Below, one piece after another: positions 29,633 through 38,658 of a DNA stretch of 64,000 nucleotides. The notes beneath the pieces are model-generated. The model worked only from the letters and a program-made list of their open reading frames with translations, was not told the DNA's origin and ran no database searches. The stretch is from CAYVBJ01 sp964449075 (GTDB lineage: Bacteria; Bacteroidota; Rhodothermia; Balneolales; Balneolaceae): assembly GCA_964449075.1 (NCBI GenBank), contig CAYVBJ010000016.1, positions 1 to 64,000 on the forward strand, read 5' to 3'. Made by a program: the position numbers and the translations under genes. Within the stretch, counting starts at the first letter, position 1. The number at the start of each line of letters is the position of its first letter.

Positions 29633-30763
29633 TTACATGCTTTCTTTAGTCATTTTAATTATATCTGATACTGATGTATAATATTTTAAATTAATATTTG
29701 ATAAAATATCTTTTTCAGAAATATTATTATTTAGTAAAGATTTAATACAATTTTTCTGAATTCCGGTTTCGCCATTTTCTATAAGACCATAGATGGCAGA
29801 TAAATTATTTTTGCCACCAAATGCAGCAAGAGTTTCAATTGCAGCTAATTGTATGTCATAGTTTTTGCATTTCAAAAAAGAGCGAATAACCGGCGAAGTT
29901 GTGATATTAAATAAATCTTTCTGAGCATTTATCAGAGCATTTAGTATTTTTACATTTTCTTTGTCAATATTTTTATCTGATATTAAATCTGCAAAAAATT
30001 CACTTAATTGATAATAGCTCATCTCCGTAATTCCCTGAATCAGAAGACTTTTATTTTCATCCGGGATTTCAGCATCGAGTATCAGACCTTTTAAAGCCTC
30101 AGCTTCCTCCTCTTTTAGACTATTATCCCTGCTTTCAAACTTATAGAGTAGCTCAAGAAGACCCATTTTAGAAATGTTATTCTTTTTAGCAATTTCTTTA
30201 AGAGCCTCAGCTCTAATTGAGACTTCTCTGCTAGCCATCAATGCAGATGCCGCTGAAAAAGCCAGCAACCTGTTTTCCGAGTTTACAAAATCTCTTAGCT
30301 TATAAATTATCTTTGGATTGATAAGCTGTGTAAACCGAAAGTAATTACAGGCTTTTATCTGTATTATTTCATTATTAGACGTTAGCTGATTGAGGTGATA
30401 ATTGTAAATGGGTTCAATTAAGAGAAGTTCTTTAAGATTTTTTACTTCGTCTCCGTCTAGGTTTTTTAAAAGACGAATCACAGTTCTTTCAAATACTGCA
30501 TATTCAAGATTTTTGCCTGTAAAAAAAGAGAGAATGTTCTCTTTGGAGCTGCTATCTTCAAGATAATTTAAGATAAGAGGGTAAAATGATTCTTTATAAG
30601 ATTCAGCGAGGCTTTCCATTTTTCGGTGCCTTAGTCTCATTCCAAGAGAGACAAAAAAAAGTGAAATTGTCATAAAAAAGAGAAGAAGAGTCACTATCCC
30701 TAACAGGGATATAGAAAAATTGGAATAGAAAAAAAAGAAGCCCGGATCAGATTTAAATATCAC
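29633..30763 (-). CDS. Membrane-anchored HEAT-repeat protein
   Basis: A 376-residue protein with one hydrophobic segment near the N-terminus (~14-38), then an all-alpha region in which paired helices recur about every 30-35 residues ('LAFSAASALMAS', 'IQLAAIETLAAFGGKNN', 'IQKNCIKSLLNN'), typical of HEAT repeats. There is no catalytic motif. The start codon overlaps the end of the upstream regulator gene by 4 bp (ATGA type) and the glycosyltransferase follows after 6 bp, so the three are translationally coupled. I infer that the HEAT domain lies in the cytoplasm and couples the regulator to the synthase; that is not shown by sequence. AT content is higher than in neighbouring genes. Confidence 0.75.
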   Translation of the reverse strand: MIFKSDPGFFFFYSNFSISLLGIVTLLLFFMTISLFFVSLGMRLRHRKMESLAESYKESFYPLILNYLEDSSSKENILSFFTGKNLEYAVFERTVIRLLKNLDGDEVKNLKELLLIEPIYNYHLNQLTSNNEIIQIKACNYFRFTQLINPKIIYKLRDFVNSENRLLAFSAASALMASREVSIRAEALKEIAKKNNISKMGLLELLYKFESRDNSLKEEEAEALKGLILDAEIPDENKSLLIQGITEMSYYQLSEFFADLISDKNIDKENVKILNALINAQKDLFNITTSPVIRSFLKCKNYDIQLAAIETLAAFGGKNNLSAIYGLIENGETGIQKNCIKSLLNNNISEKDILSNINLKYYTSVSDIIKMTKESM

Positions 30764-31137
30764 AATTTTAATGCTTTATTAACTCTGATGATTAATTCAT
30801 CAGCTTTGAATGGTTTTTCCATGTAATCTTCTACACCAAGATTAAATGCTTTTTCTTTATCTTTAACTCGAACTGTTGCAGTGAGCATAATCACTTTTGT
30901 TTGCTCGATGTCACTATCATTTCTGATCTGTCGCAATAGCTCAAAACCGTTCATACTTGGAAGCATAACATCAAGTATTACGAGGTCCGGGTTAAATTCT
31001 TTAATGGCACTTAAGCCTTCAGTACCATTGTTTCTGACTTCAAACCTGTATCCATTTCTTTTTAATTTAAATTCGATCAGTTTAGCGATAGCTAAATCAT
31101 CTTCAATAAGCAGTACCAGAGGTAATTCGGATGGCAT
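30760..31137 (-). CDS. Single-domain CheY-like response regulator
   Basis: A 125-residue receiver with no output domain. The acidic pair in 'LLIEDD', phospho-acceptor Asp56 in 'LVILDVMLPSMNG', the Thr in 'VIMLTAT' and the Lys in 'YMEKPFK' are all present, so it should be competent for phosphorylation. It is the first gene of a three-gene operon (regulator, HEAT protein, glycosyltransferase) and overlaps the HEAT gene by 4 bp. With no DNA-binding domain it presumably acts by protein contact, most simply on the HEAT protein or the synthase. Its cognate kinase is not fixed; candidates lie on both sides (22566 and 35967). Confidence 0.93.
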   Translation of the reverse strand: MPSELPLVLLIEDDLAIAKLIEFKLKRNGYRFEVRNNGTEGLSAIKEFNPDLVILDVMLPSMNGFELLRQIRNDSDIEQTKVIMLTATVRVKDKEKAFNLGVEDYMEKPFKADELIIRVNKALKL

Positions 31138-31339
31138 TTAATTAATATATAATGAGAGATAATAATTAAGAGATTGCTTAATTATAAGGTTTACAGATAT
31201 AATTAGGAAAAAAATTATAATAATTTTTTTACATTTCTGAAAATGTATAACTTATCGTTCTAAAAAACTATGATTGCTATCGTATTTCAATTCACAATAA
31301 ATTGTATTAAATGTTTTATTATTAAAAACCAATAAATTA

Positions 31340-32599
31340 TTGAAACAAAAAATATTTCATACATCATTTATTATTTTGATTTTATCAAGCTTTTTGATAA
31401 AACCTGCAATGGTGTACTCACAACAGATACAAAATGTAGACAAGGCATTTAAAGAAGCTCGTGAACTTGCTTTCGAAGGCAATAGAAAAGAAGCCAGGAA
31501 ATTAGCAAGAGCAATTCTTGAAATCTCTCCTGACTATCACGACGTTCGTATTTTAATAGCAAGAACTCACTCATGGGATGGTAATTACAGTATAGCACGA
31601 CCAGAGCTTGCATATGTACTTGATAAGAACCCCAATTATAAAGATGCTTATTCTGCTCTTTTAGATGTTGAGATATGGGATGAGAAATATGAGACAGCAC
31701 TGTTTGTTGCAGAAAAGGTAACTAAACTATATCCTGCCGACACCATTCTGCTACTTAAGAAAGCCAATGTCTACTCAAAACTCGGTCAGTACGAGCGATC
31801 ACTTTCAACTCTTGATCAGGCTGAAACTCTTAATCCTGGCAACCCTGAGGTCAGATCAATGATGAAAAGCATAAAAATTTCCAGGTTAAAGAATACAGTC
31901 AGTATATCTTATAACCGCGATTGGTTCGATCAGATATTTGATCCATGGAATACAGGTTTTGTACAATACTCGTCGCCAACCCGTTTTGGAACAATCATTG
32001 GAAGGCTTGGTTTCGCTGACAGATTCGGATCATCCGGCTTTCATCCTGAAGTTGATTTCTACCCTTCAATAGCGGAAGGTGTTTACGGATATGTAAATTT
32101 TGGATATTCTAACAGCTTTCTGTTTCCCGAATTCCGCAGCGGCGCTGAGCTGTTTTTTCGCCTGCCCCGATCGTTTGAAGCCTCAGCAGGGTTTCGGTTT
32201 TTAAATTTTTCTTCCGGTTCAGTTACTATTTTAACCGGAAATCTTACCAAATACTGGAAGAACTGGATGTTTACCGCCCGCCCTTATGTAACACCGGGTT
32301 CCGTTGGTATTTCACGATCCATTAATTTTATTACCCGGCGTTATCTCACTAATGCGGACAATTATCTTTCTCTGAGAGGAGGGTTTGGCTTTTCACCGGA
32401 AGAACGCCGGTTCCAGGATGTTTCAGGGGATGTTTTTTTTGTGAAATCATGGTTTATTGGAGCTGAGGCTGAGAAAACAGTCAGTTATAATCTTATCGTG
32501 TTTGGCGCGCTGACATTCACAAGACAGGAGTTAACTTTTGACCCTGGTAATTTTAATTCAAGTTTTGGACTGAATACCGGGTTCAGGATAAAAATTTAA
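31340..32599 (+). CDS. TPR plus YaiO-type outer-membrane beta-barrel protein
   Basis: A 419-residue protein. The signal peptide ends near MVYSQQ; residues ~35-180 are four TPR-like repeats; residues ~190-419 form a 12- to 16-strand-like beta-barrel of the YaiO family, ending in 'GLNTGFRIKI'. E. coli yaiO sits beside the GT2 gene yaiP and the deacetylase-like gene yaiS, so a role in polysaccharide export fits the family. Here it is divergent from the regulator-HEAT-GT2 operon (202-bp shared promoter region). The TPR part aligns without gaps over ~143 residues with the C-terminus of the convergent transferase gene. The start is TTG at 31340. The last bases overlap that convergent gene by 4 bp. 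Confidence 0.85.
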   Translation: MKQKIFHTSFIILILSSFLIKPAMVYSQQIQNVDKAFKEARELAFEGNRKEARKLARAILEISPDYHDVRILIARTHSWDGNYSIARPELAYVLDKNPNYKDAYSALLDVEIWDEKYETALFVAEKVTKLYPADTILLLKKANVYSKLGQYERSLSTLDQAETLNPGNPEVRSMMKSIKISRLKNTVSISYNRDWFDQIFDPWNTGFVQYSSPTRFGTIIGRLGFADRFGSSGFHPEVDFYPSIAEGVYGYVNFGYSNSFLFPEFRSGAELFFRLPRSFEASAGFRFLNFSSGSVTILTGNLTKYWKNWMFTARPYVTPGSVGISRSINFITRRYLTNADNYLSLRGGFGFSPEERRFQDVSGDVFFVKSWFIGAEAEKTVSYNLIVFGALTFTRQELTFDPGNFNSSFGLNTGFRIKI

Positions 32600-35043
32600 T
32601 TTACCTGAAGGCGTTGTTTTAGCTTCAGTGCTTTTTCATGTTCAGGATTGATCGAAAGCAACTTTTCCAACGTGACGACAGCCTCCCCGATTCTTTCCAG
32701 AATCCATAGTGCACGGGCTTTTCTGTATAAAAGAGAACTGTCATCTGTTTTAAATTCAAGTCCTGTATTCACCAAATCCAAAGCTTTTTGATTTTCACCG
32801 CTCCAATAACTAAGATCAGCAAGTGCCGCATAACTATCGGCATAATCAGGTTTTCTGTCGATTACTTCTCTGAAGTGTAGCTCTGCTTTGTCGTATTGCC
32901 CGTCCCACCCGTACGTTCTGCCGAGTAAGAGCCTTGCGTCATAAAAACCGGGACGTTCCCTCAAAACAACCCGCAAAATAGTTCTTGCATCTTCGTAGTC
33001 GCCTCTGTAGGCAAGTTTTTGAGCCTGGATGAATAGCTCATTGGATGTGAGGTTCCGAAACTGATTATTATCCAGGAAGCGGTAGTCGGCCTCAATTTTC
33101 TCTCTCATGGCTATCTGCTCATCAGCAACAGGCATTAGTTTGTTTTCAGTTGTCACGTATTGATTTATTTGCTTATACTCTGCGAATTTTTCGTTTGTTT
33201 CAGAAAAGAGGCTTCTGTCGAATACTTCTTCAAGTAACATACCTTCTTTTAGGTGGAAAAGCCGGGATTCAGAAAGAAACAGATCATTTGATAAGTATTC
33301 GGCCAGCTGATTTTTATTTCTCATAAGAGCAATATTTTGTGAAGAGGCAAAGGATCTTTTCATGTCTATTTGATTTCCTATCCAGTGACTCTTTTCCGGA
33401 ACATTCAGATTATACTGATTGTGCAGGAATGCAAGCAGAGAAGGAGTTACTTCGTTATGAGATGAAACCGAGTGAAATTCAACAGGTTGTTTAACTTTGG
33501 GAGAATAGATCATGAAGGGTACATAGAATCTGTCGATCAGGTTTTTATGCGGAATCGGCGCCAGGCGGTGATCTCCGGTAATAATGAAAATGGTATCTTC
33601 AAAATCATCTCGCTTTTTATATCTGCTGATTAGCTCATTGACGGCATCGTCCGTATAGAGAATAGCCGCAAATATTTTTTCATATGTCTCTACCACTTTT
33701 TTTTTGGAACTATCAAAATCCGGACTTTGGGAAATCTCGCGTACCCTTTGCAAATATTTTTGCTGGTCACTTATGATAAATGGTTCATGCAGATTAAGCG
33801 TAAAAAATATATCAAGCCTTGGAATATCCGAATCCAGTGGATCCAGGAAATCGAAAGCCCGTTGAAATGTCTGTTTATCTTCATATCCCCAGGTGAATCC
33901 GGCTCCTATTTCTTCCATTTTCGTATAGTTGTTGTTGAAACGGTTAGCATCAACAATCAGATCTATATTCTGCTGTTCTAAAAAGATGTTTACATTATCA
34001 AAACTACCATCGTACCCGCAAAAATAGGTTGTGCGATAGTTATTATCTCCAAGAATCCGGATCAGAGATTGATGGTCGGGTGCCAGCGGACCCATTTCCA
34101 AAAACCCTTTTTCTCCAACAGGAAGTGATCCGAACAGGGATGGAAGTAATCCGAATGACCGTCCGCTCGTGCTCAAAAAATGTGTCCAATAAAGACTTTC
34201 ATTCGCGAGGGAATCGAGGTATGGTGTAAATCCTCCGTATGTTGCATTTGGTTCCATAAAAGAACCACCAAAACTCTCAAGAATTATAAATACGAGGTTT
34301 GGCGGCCGTTTACCGGGTTCTATGTACCCGGCAAACGGATTCTTTCCAAGGTCGGATTCTCGAAAAAGAGGATACTCTTCTCCGGAATATGGTTCAAATG
34401 ATTGGTGCTGATTAAAGTAACGGTAACTGTCTGCCGCAAAAAAGACAGATTTATTTGATATGAGGTTATAGTTGTTTTGATCTTTAAAATCAGTTTGATC
34501 AGGATATGTAAATGGAAACAGAATGGCTAATATCAGAATAGAGATAAGTGCAATCCGGCTTATTCTATCATTATGTTTTCGTTTTACCAAGAAATACCAG
34601 GCAGAAAAATAGACGCAAATTACCAGAAAGTAGGGCCACAATATGTTAATACCGATATTTACCGATGTATGAATTGTATTACTTGTTTCCTTGATGCTAT
34701 ACGCATATAAATCAGCACCCAGTGGCAGCAACAGTTCGATGAAGTATTGTATTAAAGCGGTATATGAAAGTAAAAAAAGAGCTGATAAGAAAAAAAGTAC
34801 CGGGCGAATCATCGATTCCCGGATATGAAGAAGTATGTATGAGACAAATAGTAAAATAACTCCAGAAAATCCGGCAAATGTGAAGTCTGTTACCATGCTT
34901 TTTAACAAATAAACATCAGCTTCAAGTGATAAATAATGAGATGTAGTGACAGAATGAATTTCATATATCCTGAGAAGTATTAGCGAAATTATTAAAGAAT
35001 ATATAAATGGCAAATAGGCATAAAGCTTTTTGGCAGTTTGCAT
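32596..35043 (-). CDS. Membrane sulfatase/LTA-synthase-like transferase with C-terminal TPR
   Basis: An 815-residue protein: five membrane segments (~10-27, 52-75, 80-105, 132-152, 163-178), a periplasmic alkaline-phosphatase-superfamily domain (~245-560) and four TPRs (~670-815). 'NLVFIILESFGG' supplies the first metal-binding Glu256, 'GRSFGLLPSLFGSLP' (294-308) holds the presumed nucleophile, and 'FIITGDHR' a late Asp-His metal motif. The nucleophile position appears to be Ser296 where lipoteichoic-acid synthases have Thr. The fold transfers phosphoglycerol or phosphoethanolamine, or cleaves sulfate; which one cannot be told. The C-terminal TPR is shared with the YaiO-type protein. I infer a role in decorating the exported polysaccharide. 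Confidence 0.85.
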   Translation of the reverse strand: MQTAKKLYAYLPFIYSLIISLILLRIYEIHSVTTSHYLSLEADVYLLKSMVTDFTFAGFSGVILLFVSYILLHIRESMIRPVLFFLSALFLLSYTALIQYFIELLLPLGADLYAYSIKETSNTIHTSVNIGINILWPYFLVICVYFSAWYFLVKRKHNDRISRIALISILILAILFPFTYPDQTDFKDQNNYNLISNKSVFFAADSYRYFNQHQSFEPYSGEEYPLFRESDLGKNPFAGYIEPGKRPPNLVFIILESFGGSFMEPNATYGGFTPYLDSLANESLYWTHFLSTSGRSFGLLPSLFGSLPVGEKGFLEMGPLAPDHQSLIRILGDNNYRTTYFCGYDGSFDNVNIFLEQQNIDLIVDANRFNNNYTKMEEIGAGFTWGYEDKQTFQRAFDFLDPLDSDIPRLDIFFTLNLHEPFIISDQQKYLQRVREISQSPDFDSSKKKVVETYEKIFAAILYTDDAVNELISRYKKRDDFEDTIFIITGDHRLAPIPHKNLIDRFYVPFMIYSPKVKQPVEFHSVSSHNEVTPSLLAFLHNQYNLNVPEKSHWIGNQIDMKRSFASSQNIALMRNKNQLAEYLSNDLFLSESRLFHLKEGMLLEEVFDRSLFSETNEKFAEYKQINQYVTTENKLMPVADEQIAMREKIEADYRFLDNNQFRNLTSNELFIQAQKLAYRGDYEDARTILRVVLRERPGFYDARLLLGRTYGWDGQYDKAELHFREVIDRKPDYADSYAALADLSYWSGENQKALDLVNTGLEFKTDDSSLLYRKARALWILERIGEAVVTLEKLLSINPEHEKALKLKQRLQVN

Positions 35044-35388
35044 ATGCGAAAAAAGTTATAGAGTTCTGCGAAAAAAATTCAATAAAACGAAATTTTTAAT
35101 TAGGGTGTTTTTGAATAAAATGATCAAACTACTGAAACTTCTTTTCGAAAACATTTCTCCAACTAAGTAAAGATATCCATGCAATGATAAAGTTACATTT
35201 TGAATAAATTATGAGATTCTTCAGAAGCTTTTTTTCATACTTATATTAGATCTATAAAGGATAACCTTCTATTGAAAGCAAAAATCATAGGTACATTTAG
35301 ATAGGTGTATTAACTTATTAAATTATTATGATTTTTAGGTTTAAATTGTGATGATATTGAATCCCGACTGCTTTACATTGAAGAAAAA
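35044..35388. other. Divergent AT-rich regulatory region
   Basis: 345 bases between the transferase gene (minus) and the degenerate receiver gene (plus). It should contain both promoters. I see no convincing -7/-33 pair, inverted repeat or small gene. Confidence 0.5.
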
Positions 35389-35784
35389 ATGGATGGTAAA
35401 CTCTTCTTACTAACTTCTGGCAGTTTGCGTAAGAGGATGCTTGAACGGGTTCTGGATGAAGCATGCGATCATCTATACAGTATAAACTCACTTACGATTG
35501 ATGAGTTAAAGAAGTGTAAGTTGAAAAACGGCATCAATTTTATTTTTCTCGATTTGCCTAATATGCGCGGAAGTGCAATAGATATCATATCTGAGGTAAA
35601 GCTTATTCAGCCGGATGCATTCGTTATCGGAATTCACTTTTATCTGAATAAAAAATTGATTCAGCCTCTCATGGAAGAAGGGCTTAACGGATATTTGTTG
35701 TATAACCCTATAAAGCAGGATGCCAGGAATGCAATGAATGCTATTAAAGGCGGACAAAAATATTTACCCCCAGAACTACAATGA
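35389..35784 (+). CDS. Degenerate stand-alone receiver (NarL-type receiver without DNA-binding domain)
   Basis: A 131-residue protein matching a NarL-type receiver: the beta-3 motif 'FIFLDLPNMRGS' retains Asp55, and the end 'IKGGQKYLPPELQ' is the usual receiver-to-linker boundary. The stop falls exactly where the LuxR helix-turn-helix would begin. The N-terminal acidic pair is replaced ('LFLLTSGSLR') and the conserved Lys region reads 'YLLYNPIK', so metal-dependent phosphorylation is doubtful. It may be a pseudo-receiver acting by binding, or a remnant of a full regulator. No LuxR-like sequence was seen in the 180 bases downstream. It precedes the HisKA_2-type kinase gene on the same strand. 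Confidence 0.7.
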   Translation: MDGKLFLLTSGSLRKRMLERVLDEACDHLYSINSLTIDELKKCKLKNGINFIFLDLPNMRGSAIDIISEVKLIQPDAFVIGIHFYLNKKLIQPLMEEGLNGYLLYNPIKQDARNAMNAIKGGQKYLPPELQ

Positions 35785-35966
35785 GATACAGAGGTTTAAT
35801 TTGAGTAGGTGTTATTACATACGTATCAACTCATATAAATAAGAATCAAATAATTAAGTATTTGACGTCTGATATTTTTGAGTGGATATTCCCATATTTA
35901 TAAATTCAAAGAATTCTCTGAACGGAATTTGAATTAATTGAAAATCGATAGTTTGGTGTCATCTGC

Positions 35967-38192
35967 ATGAGTCAACTTACCAATAACTCTTTTGAATCCG
36001 GAATTCTGGATGCACTTCAGGCGATGATTTGTATTCTGGATCGTGATGGCAATATCATATATACGAACAGATCCTGGAATGAATACACGAGTAAAAGCAA
36101 GGGTCTTATTGGTGCCAATGAGTCGGCCGGAAACTATTTTGAGATGTGCAGGAATGCTGTTGATAAGGAAGATGACTATGCACTGAAAATTATTCTTGGA
36201 ATCAGAGAGGTTCTTGATGAGGCCAGGGAAAAAGTTTATTTAACCTATTCAAAAAAAGAGGGAAAAAGAAAGAGATGGTTCAGTGTCACCATTACTCCCC
36301 ACAAGATGCATGGAGAGGGCGTGATATTAACATTTGAGGACATCACCTCAAGTCTCAGGAAATCAGAAGCTTTACGGGAAGCTGAACAGCTCTATCGCCA
36401 GCAATTTGACCAGAGTATAGCCGGTATTATCATCGGCACCCCGGAAGGTGAAATTATTGATGCAAATCCCTCAGCTTGTTCTATTCTGGGATACAGCCGG
36501 GATCAATTAATTTCGGGAGGCAGAAAAATGATTATGGACATAAATCATCCTCAAAACAGACTGGCTTACCAGATTCGAAGTGAAGATTCAAGATTTGAAG
36601 GAGAAAAAGTTTACCTGCATAAAAGCGGCCGGGAAATTCCAGTGGAAGTTTCATCTGTTTTATACAGAGATCAAAATGGGCAAGTAATTTCAATTAATAA
36701 TTTCAGAGACCTTTCTGACAGAAAAAAAGCCGAGGATGAATCAAGAAGAGAACGGGATTTCAGGAAAGCCGCAGAATCAAGTATACCCGGCACTTTCTTC
36801 ATCCTGGATGATAAAGGATCAATGATTGAGTGGAATAATGCTTTTAGGGATGAATTGGGATATGAATTGAACGAAATCCCGGGTATGAAAGCCATTGATT
36901 TCATAGCCGATCATGATAAAGTGAAAGTAATGAAGATTATCCGGGAGGTTTTCGAAACCGGAGAAGGTGAAGTTATTGCGGAAGTGAAAACCAAACACGA
37001 CGGACTCAGGTACCAGAGGCTGCGGGGGAAAAAGTTTTCGGCAAGTGAAGGTGAGTATTTGGTAGGTACCGGGCTCGATGTAACAGAATTGATTCATGCA
37101 GAAGTTAAAAGAAATGAAGCGCTCGGGATGCTGAATCAGCTTTTTGAAAATTCACCCATCGGAATTGTTATGGTAGATGATGAGGACAGCATTGTGAAAG
37201 TGAACTCTTCATTTAAGAAAACGTTCGGTTTTGCCGATGAATTTATTGAAGGTAAAAAGCTCGATGATTTAATAACCCCGGAAAATAAACGACAAGAATC
37301 TATACTGAATTCCGACAAGGCTTTTCAGGGCTTTAGCCTGCAAATGGAGTCGGTCAGAAAGAAAAAAGACAATACGGAAATCCCTGTAATGATAAGTTCT
37401 GTTCCCATTATAAATGATGATGATGTGATAGCAATATACGGTATGTATGTTGACTTAAGTGAGCAAAAAGAGCTGGAAATGCAAATTAAAAATTTGCTTG
37501 AAAGTGAAAAAACAGCACGCAGAAATGTTGAAAAGGCACTTCTGGAAAAGAATATACTTTTGCAGGAAGTTCACCACCGTGTGAAGAACAATATGGCAGT
37601 GGTTACAGGCTTGCTTGAACTTCAAATTATGGATGGTGATGATCCTAACGTTATAAAAAAGCTGCAGGAAGTGCAGGGTCGTGTGTTTGCCATAGCTAAA
37701 ATACACGAAACGCTTTACAGTGATGAAGAAGTAGTTGATATCAGGTTTGATAAGTACCTGAAATCTCTTCTTGTTTCTATTCCGGTGCTTCAGTACCTGG
37801 ATAACATCTCGGATGCGGTAAAACTGACAACAGATGAATTTACGCTAAACCTCAACCAGGCTGTTCCGGCAGGTTTGATTATTAATGAGATTCTGAGTTC
37901 ATCTATAAATGAAAAGAAAGCTGAAAATCACTCTCTTATAGAAGTGAATGTAAAAGCTGAGGATAATATGGTGGAAATATCACTCAGAGGTGTTTCTCTG
38001 AATACAGAGTATGCCAAAAATCGATTCGATTCAGATAAATTTCAGTATAAATTGATCGAAATTTTATCTACTCAACTGGAAGCTTCTCTGAATATTCACG
38101 AAAATGCCACAAATCAAATAAAAATAACGTTTAAAAAGGCTGCAATAAAGGGTTCGAGCAGCAGTATTTTAAAATCTGAGGAACTTGCATAA
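35967..38192 (+). CDS. Soluble multi-PAS HisKA_2-type sensor kinase with eroded ATPase domain
   Basis: A 741-residue protein with no membrane segment. Four PAS domains (~8-130, 140-258, 265-380, 385-505) are followed by a HisKA_2 dimerisation domain with the phospho-acceptor box 'EVHHRVKNN' (534-542). The C-terminal ATPase region aligns in outline ('VPAGLIINEIL'), but the N-box reads 'NEILSSSINEK' with the second Asn lost, the 'DNG' G1 motif is missing ('EISLRGVSLN') and the 'GLGL' lid is not recognisable. It may not bind ATP and could act as a phosphatase, phosphotransfer or scaffold protein. The CheY-like regulator gene follows with no intergenic base. Confidence 0.85.
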   Translation: MSQLTNNSFESGILDALQAMICILDRDGNIIYTNRSWNEYTSKSKGLIGANESAGNYFEMCRNAVDKEDDYALKIILGIREVLDEAREKVYLTYSKKEGKRKRWFSVTITPHKMHGEGVILTFEDITSSLRKSEALREAEQLYRQQFDQSIAGIIIGTPEGEIIDANPSACSILGYSRDQLISGGRKMIMDINHPQNRLAYQIRSEDSRFEGEKVYLHKSGREIPVEVSSVLYRDQNGQVISINNFRDLSDRKKAEDESRRERDFRKAAESSIPGTFFILDDKGSMIEWNNAFRDELGYELNEIPGMKAIDFIADHDKVKVMKIIREVFETGEGEVIAEVKTKHDGLRYQRLRGKKFSASEGEYLVGTGLDVTELIHAEVKRNEALGMLNQLFENSPIGIVMVDDEDSIVKVNSSFKKTFGFADEFIEGKKLDDLITPENKRQESILNSDKAFQGFSLQMESVRKKKDNTEIPVMISSVPIINDDDVIAIYGMYVDLSEQKELEMQIKNLLESEKTARRNVEKALLEKNILLQEVHHRVKNNMAVVTGLLELQIMDGDDPNVIKKLQEVQGRVFAIAKIHETLYSDEEVVDIRFDKYLKSLLVSIPVLQYLDNISDAVKLTTDEFTLNLNQAVPAGLIINEILSSSINEKKAENHSLIEVNVKAEDNMVEISLRGVSLNTEYAKNRFDSDKFQYKLIEILSTQLEASLNIHENATNQIKITFKKAAIKGSSSSILKSEELA

Positions 38193-38588
38193 ATGGTTAA
38201 CCAAATAAACGAAATCCCCGATAATTACAAGGTTTTGATTGTTGAAGACGATCTGATCCTGAGTATTGCGCTTTCGATGATGCTGAAAAAAATTGGTTTT
38301 AACAATGTTGATAAGGCACCGGGAGCAAACGAAGCCAGGAAAAAAATTATGGACCTGAGACCCGACTTATTGGTAATGGATATTAACCTTGGCCCCGGCA
38401 TTACAGGAATTGATTTTGTAAAAGAAATCCAGGAAAATTACCCGGTAGATGTTATCTATGTGACCGGAAATTCTGACATGTTCAATCGAATGCAGGCGGG
38501 AGAGACCAAATACCTCGATTACCTGACAAAACCTGTTACTCCTGCAGAATTAAAGAAATCACTGTCAAAATTGTTTAGCACAGTTTAA
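38193..38588 (+). CDS. Single-domain CheY-like response regulator
   Basis: A 131-residue receiver with the acidic pair in 'LIVEDD', phospho-acceptor Asp63 in 'LLVMDINLGPGITG', the Thr in 'VIYVTGN' and the Lys in 'YLTKPV'. All phosphorylation residues are intact and there is no output domain. The 'NLGPGITG' loop is of the type seen in regulators paired with HisKA_2/HWE kinases. Its ATG directly follows the TAA of the preceding kinase gene, so the two are tightly coupled. The output is unknown; it may signal to another phosphorelay protein. Confidence 0.93.
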   Translation: MVNQINEIPDNYKVLIVEDDLILSIALSMMLKKIGFNNVDKAPGANEARKKIMDLRPDLLVMDINLGPGITGIDFVKEIQENYPVDVIYVTGNSDMFNRMQAGETKYLDYLTKPVTPAELKKSLSKLFSTV

Positions 38589-38658
38589 AAAAATGATTCA
38601 AATGTGATTGATTGTCAATCTTTTTCTGTTTAATTAGTAGAAACTGTTTTATAAAAAG

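Noticed and set aside
35785..35966. A lost LuxR DNA-binding domain after the degenerate receiver
   Set aside because: I looked for a helix-turn-helix remnant in the 180 bases after the stop codon and found only AT-rich sequence, so a simple nonsense mutation is not supported.
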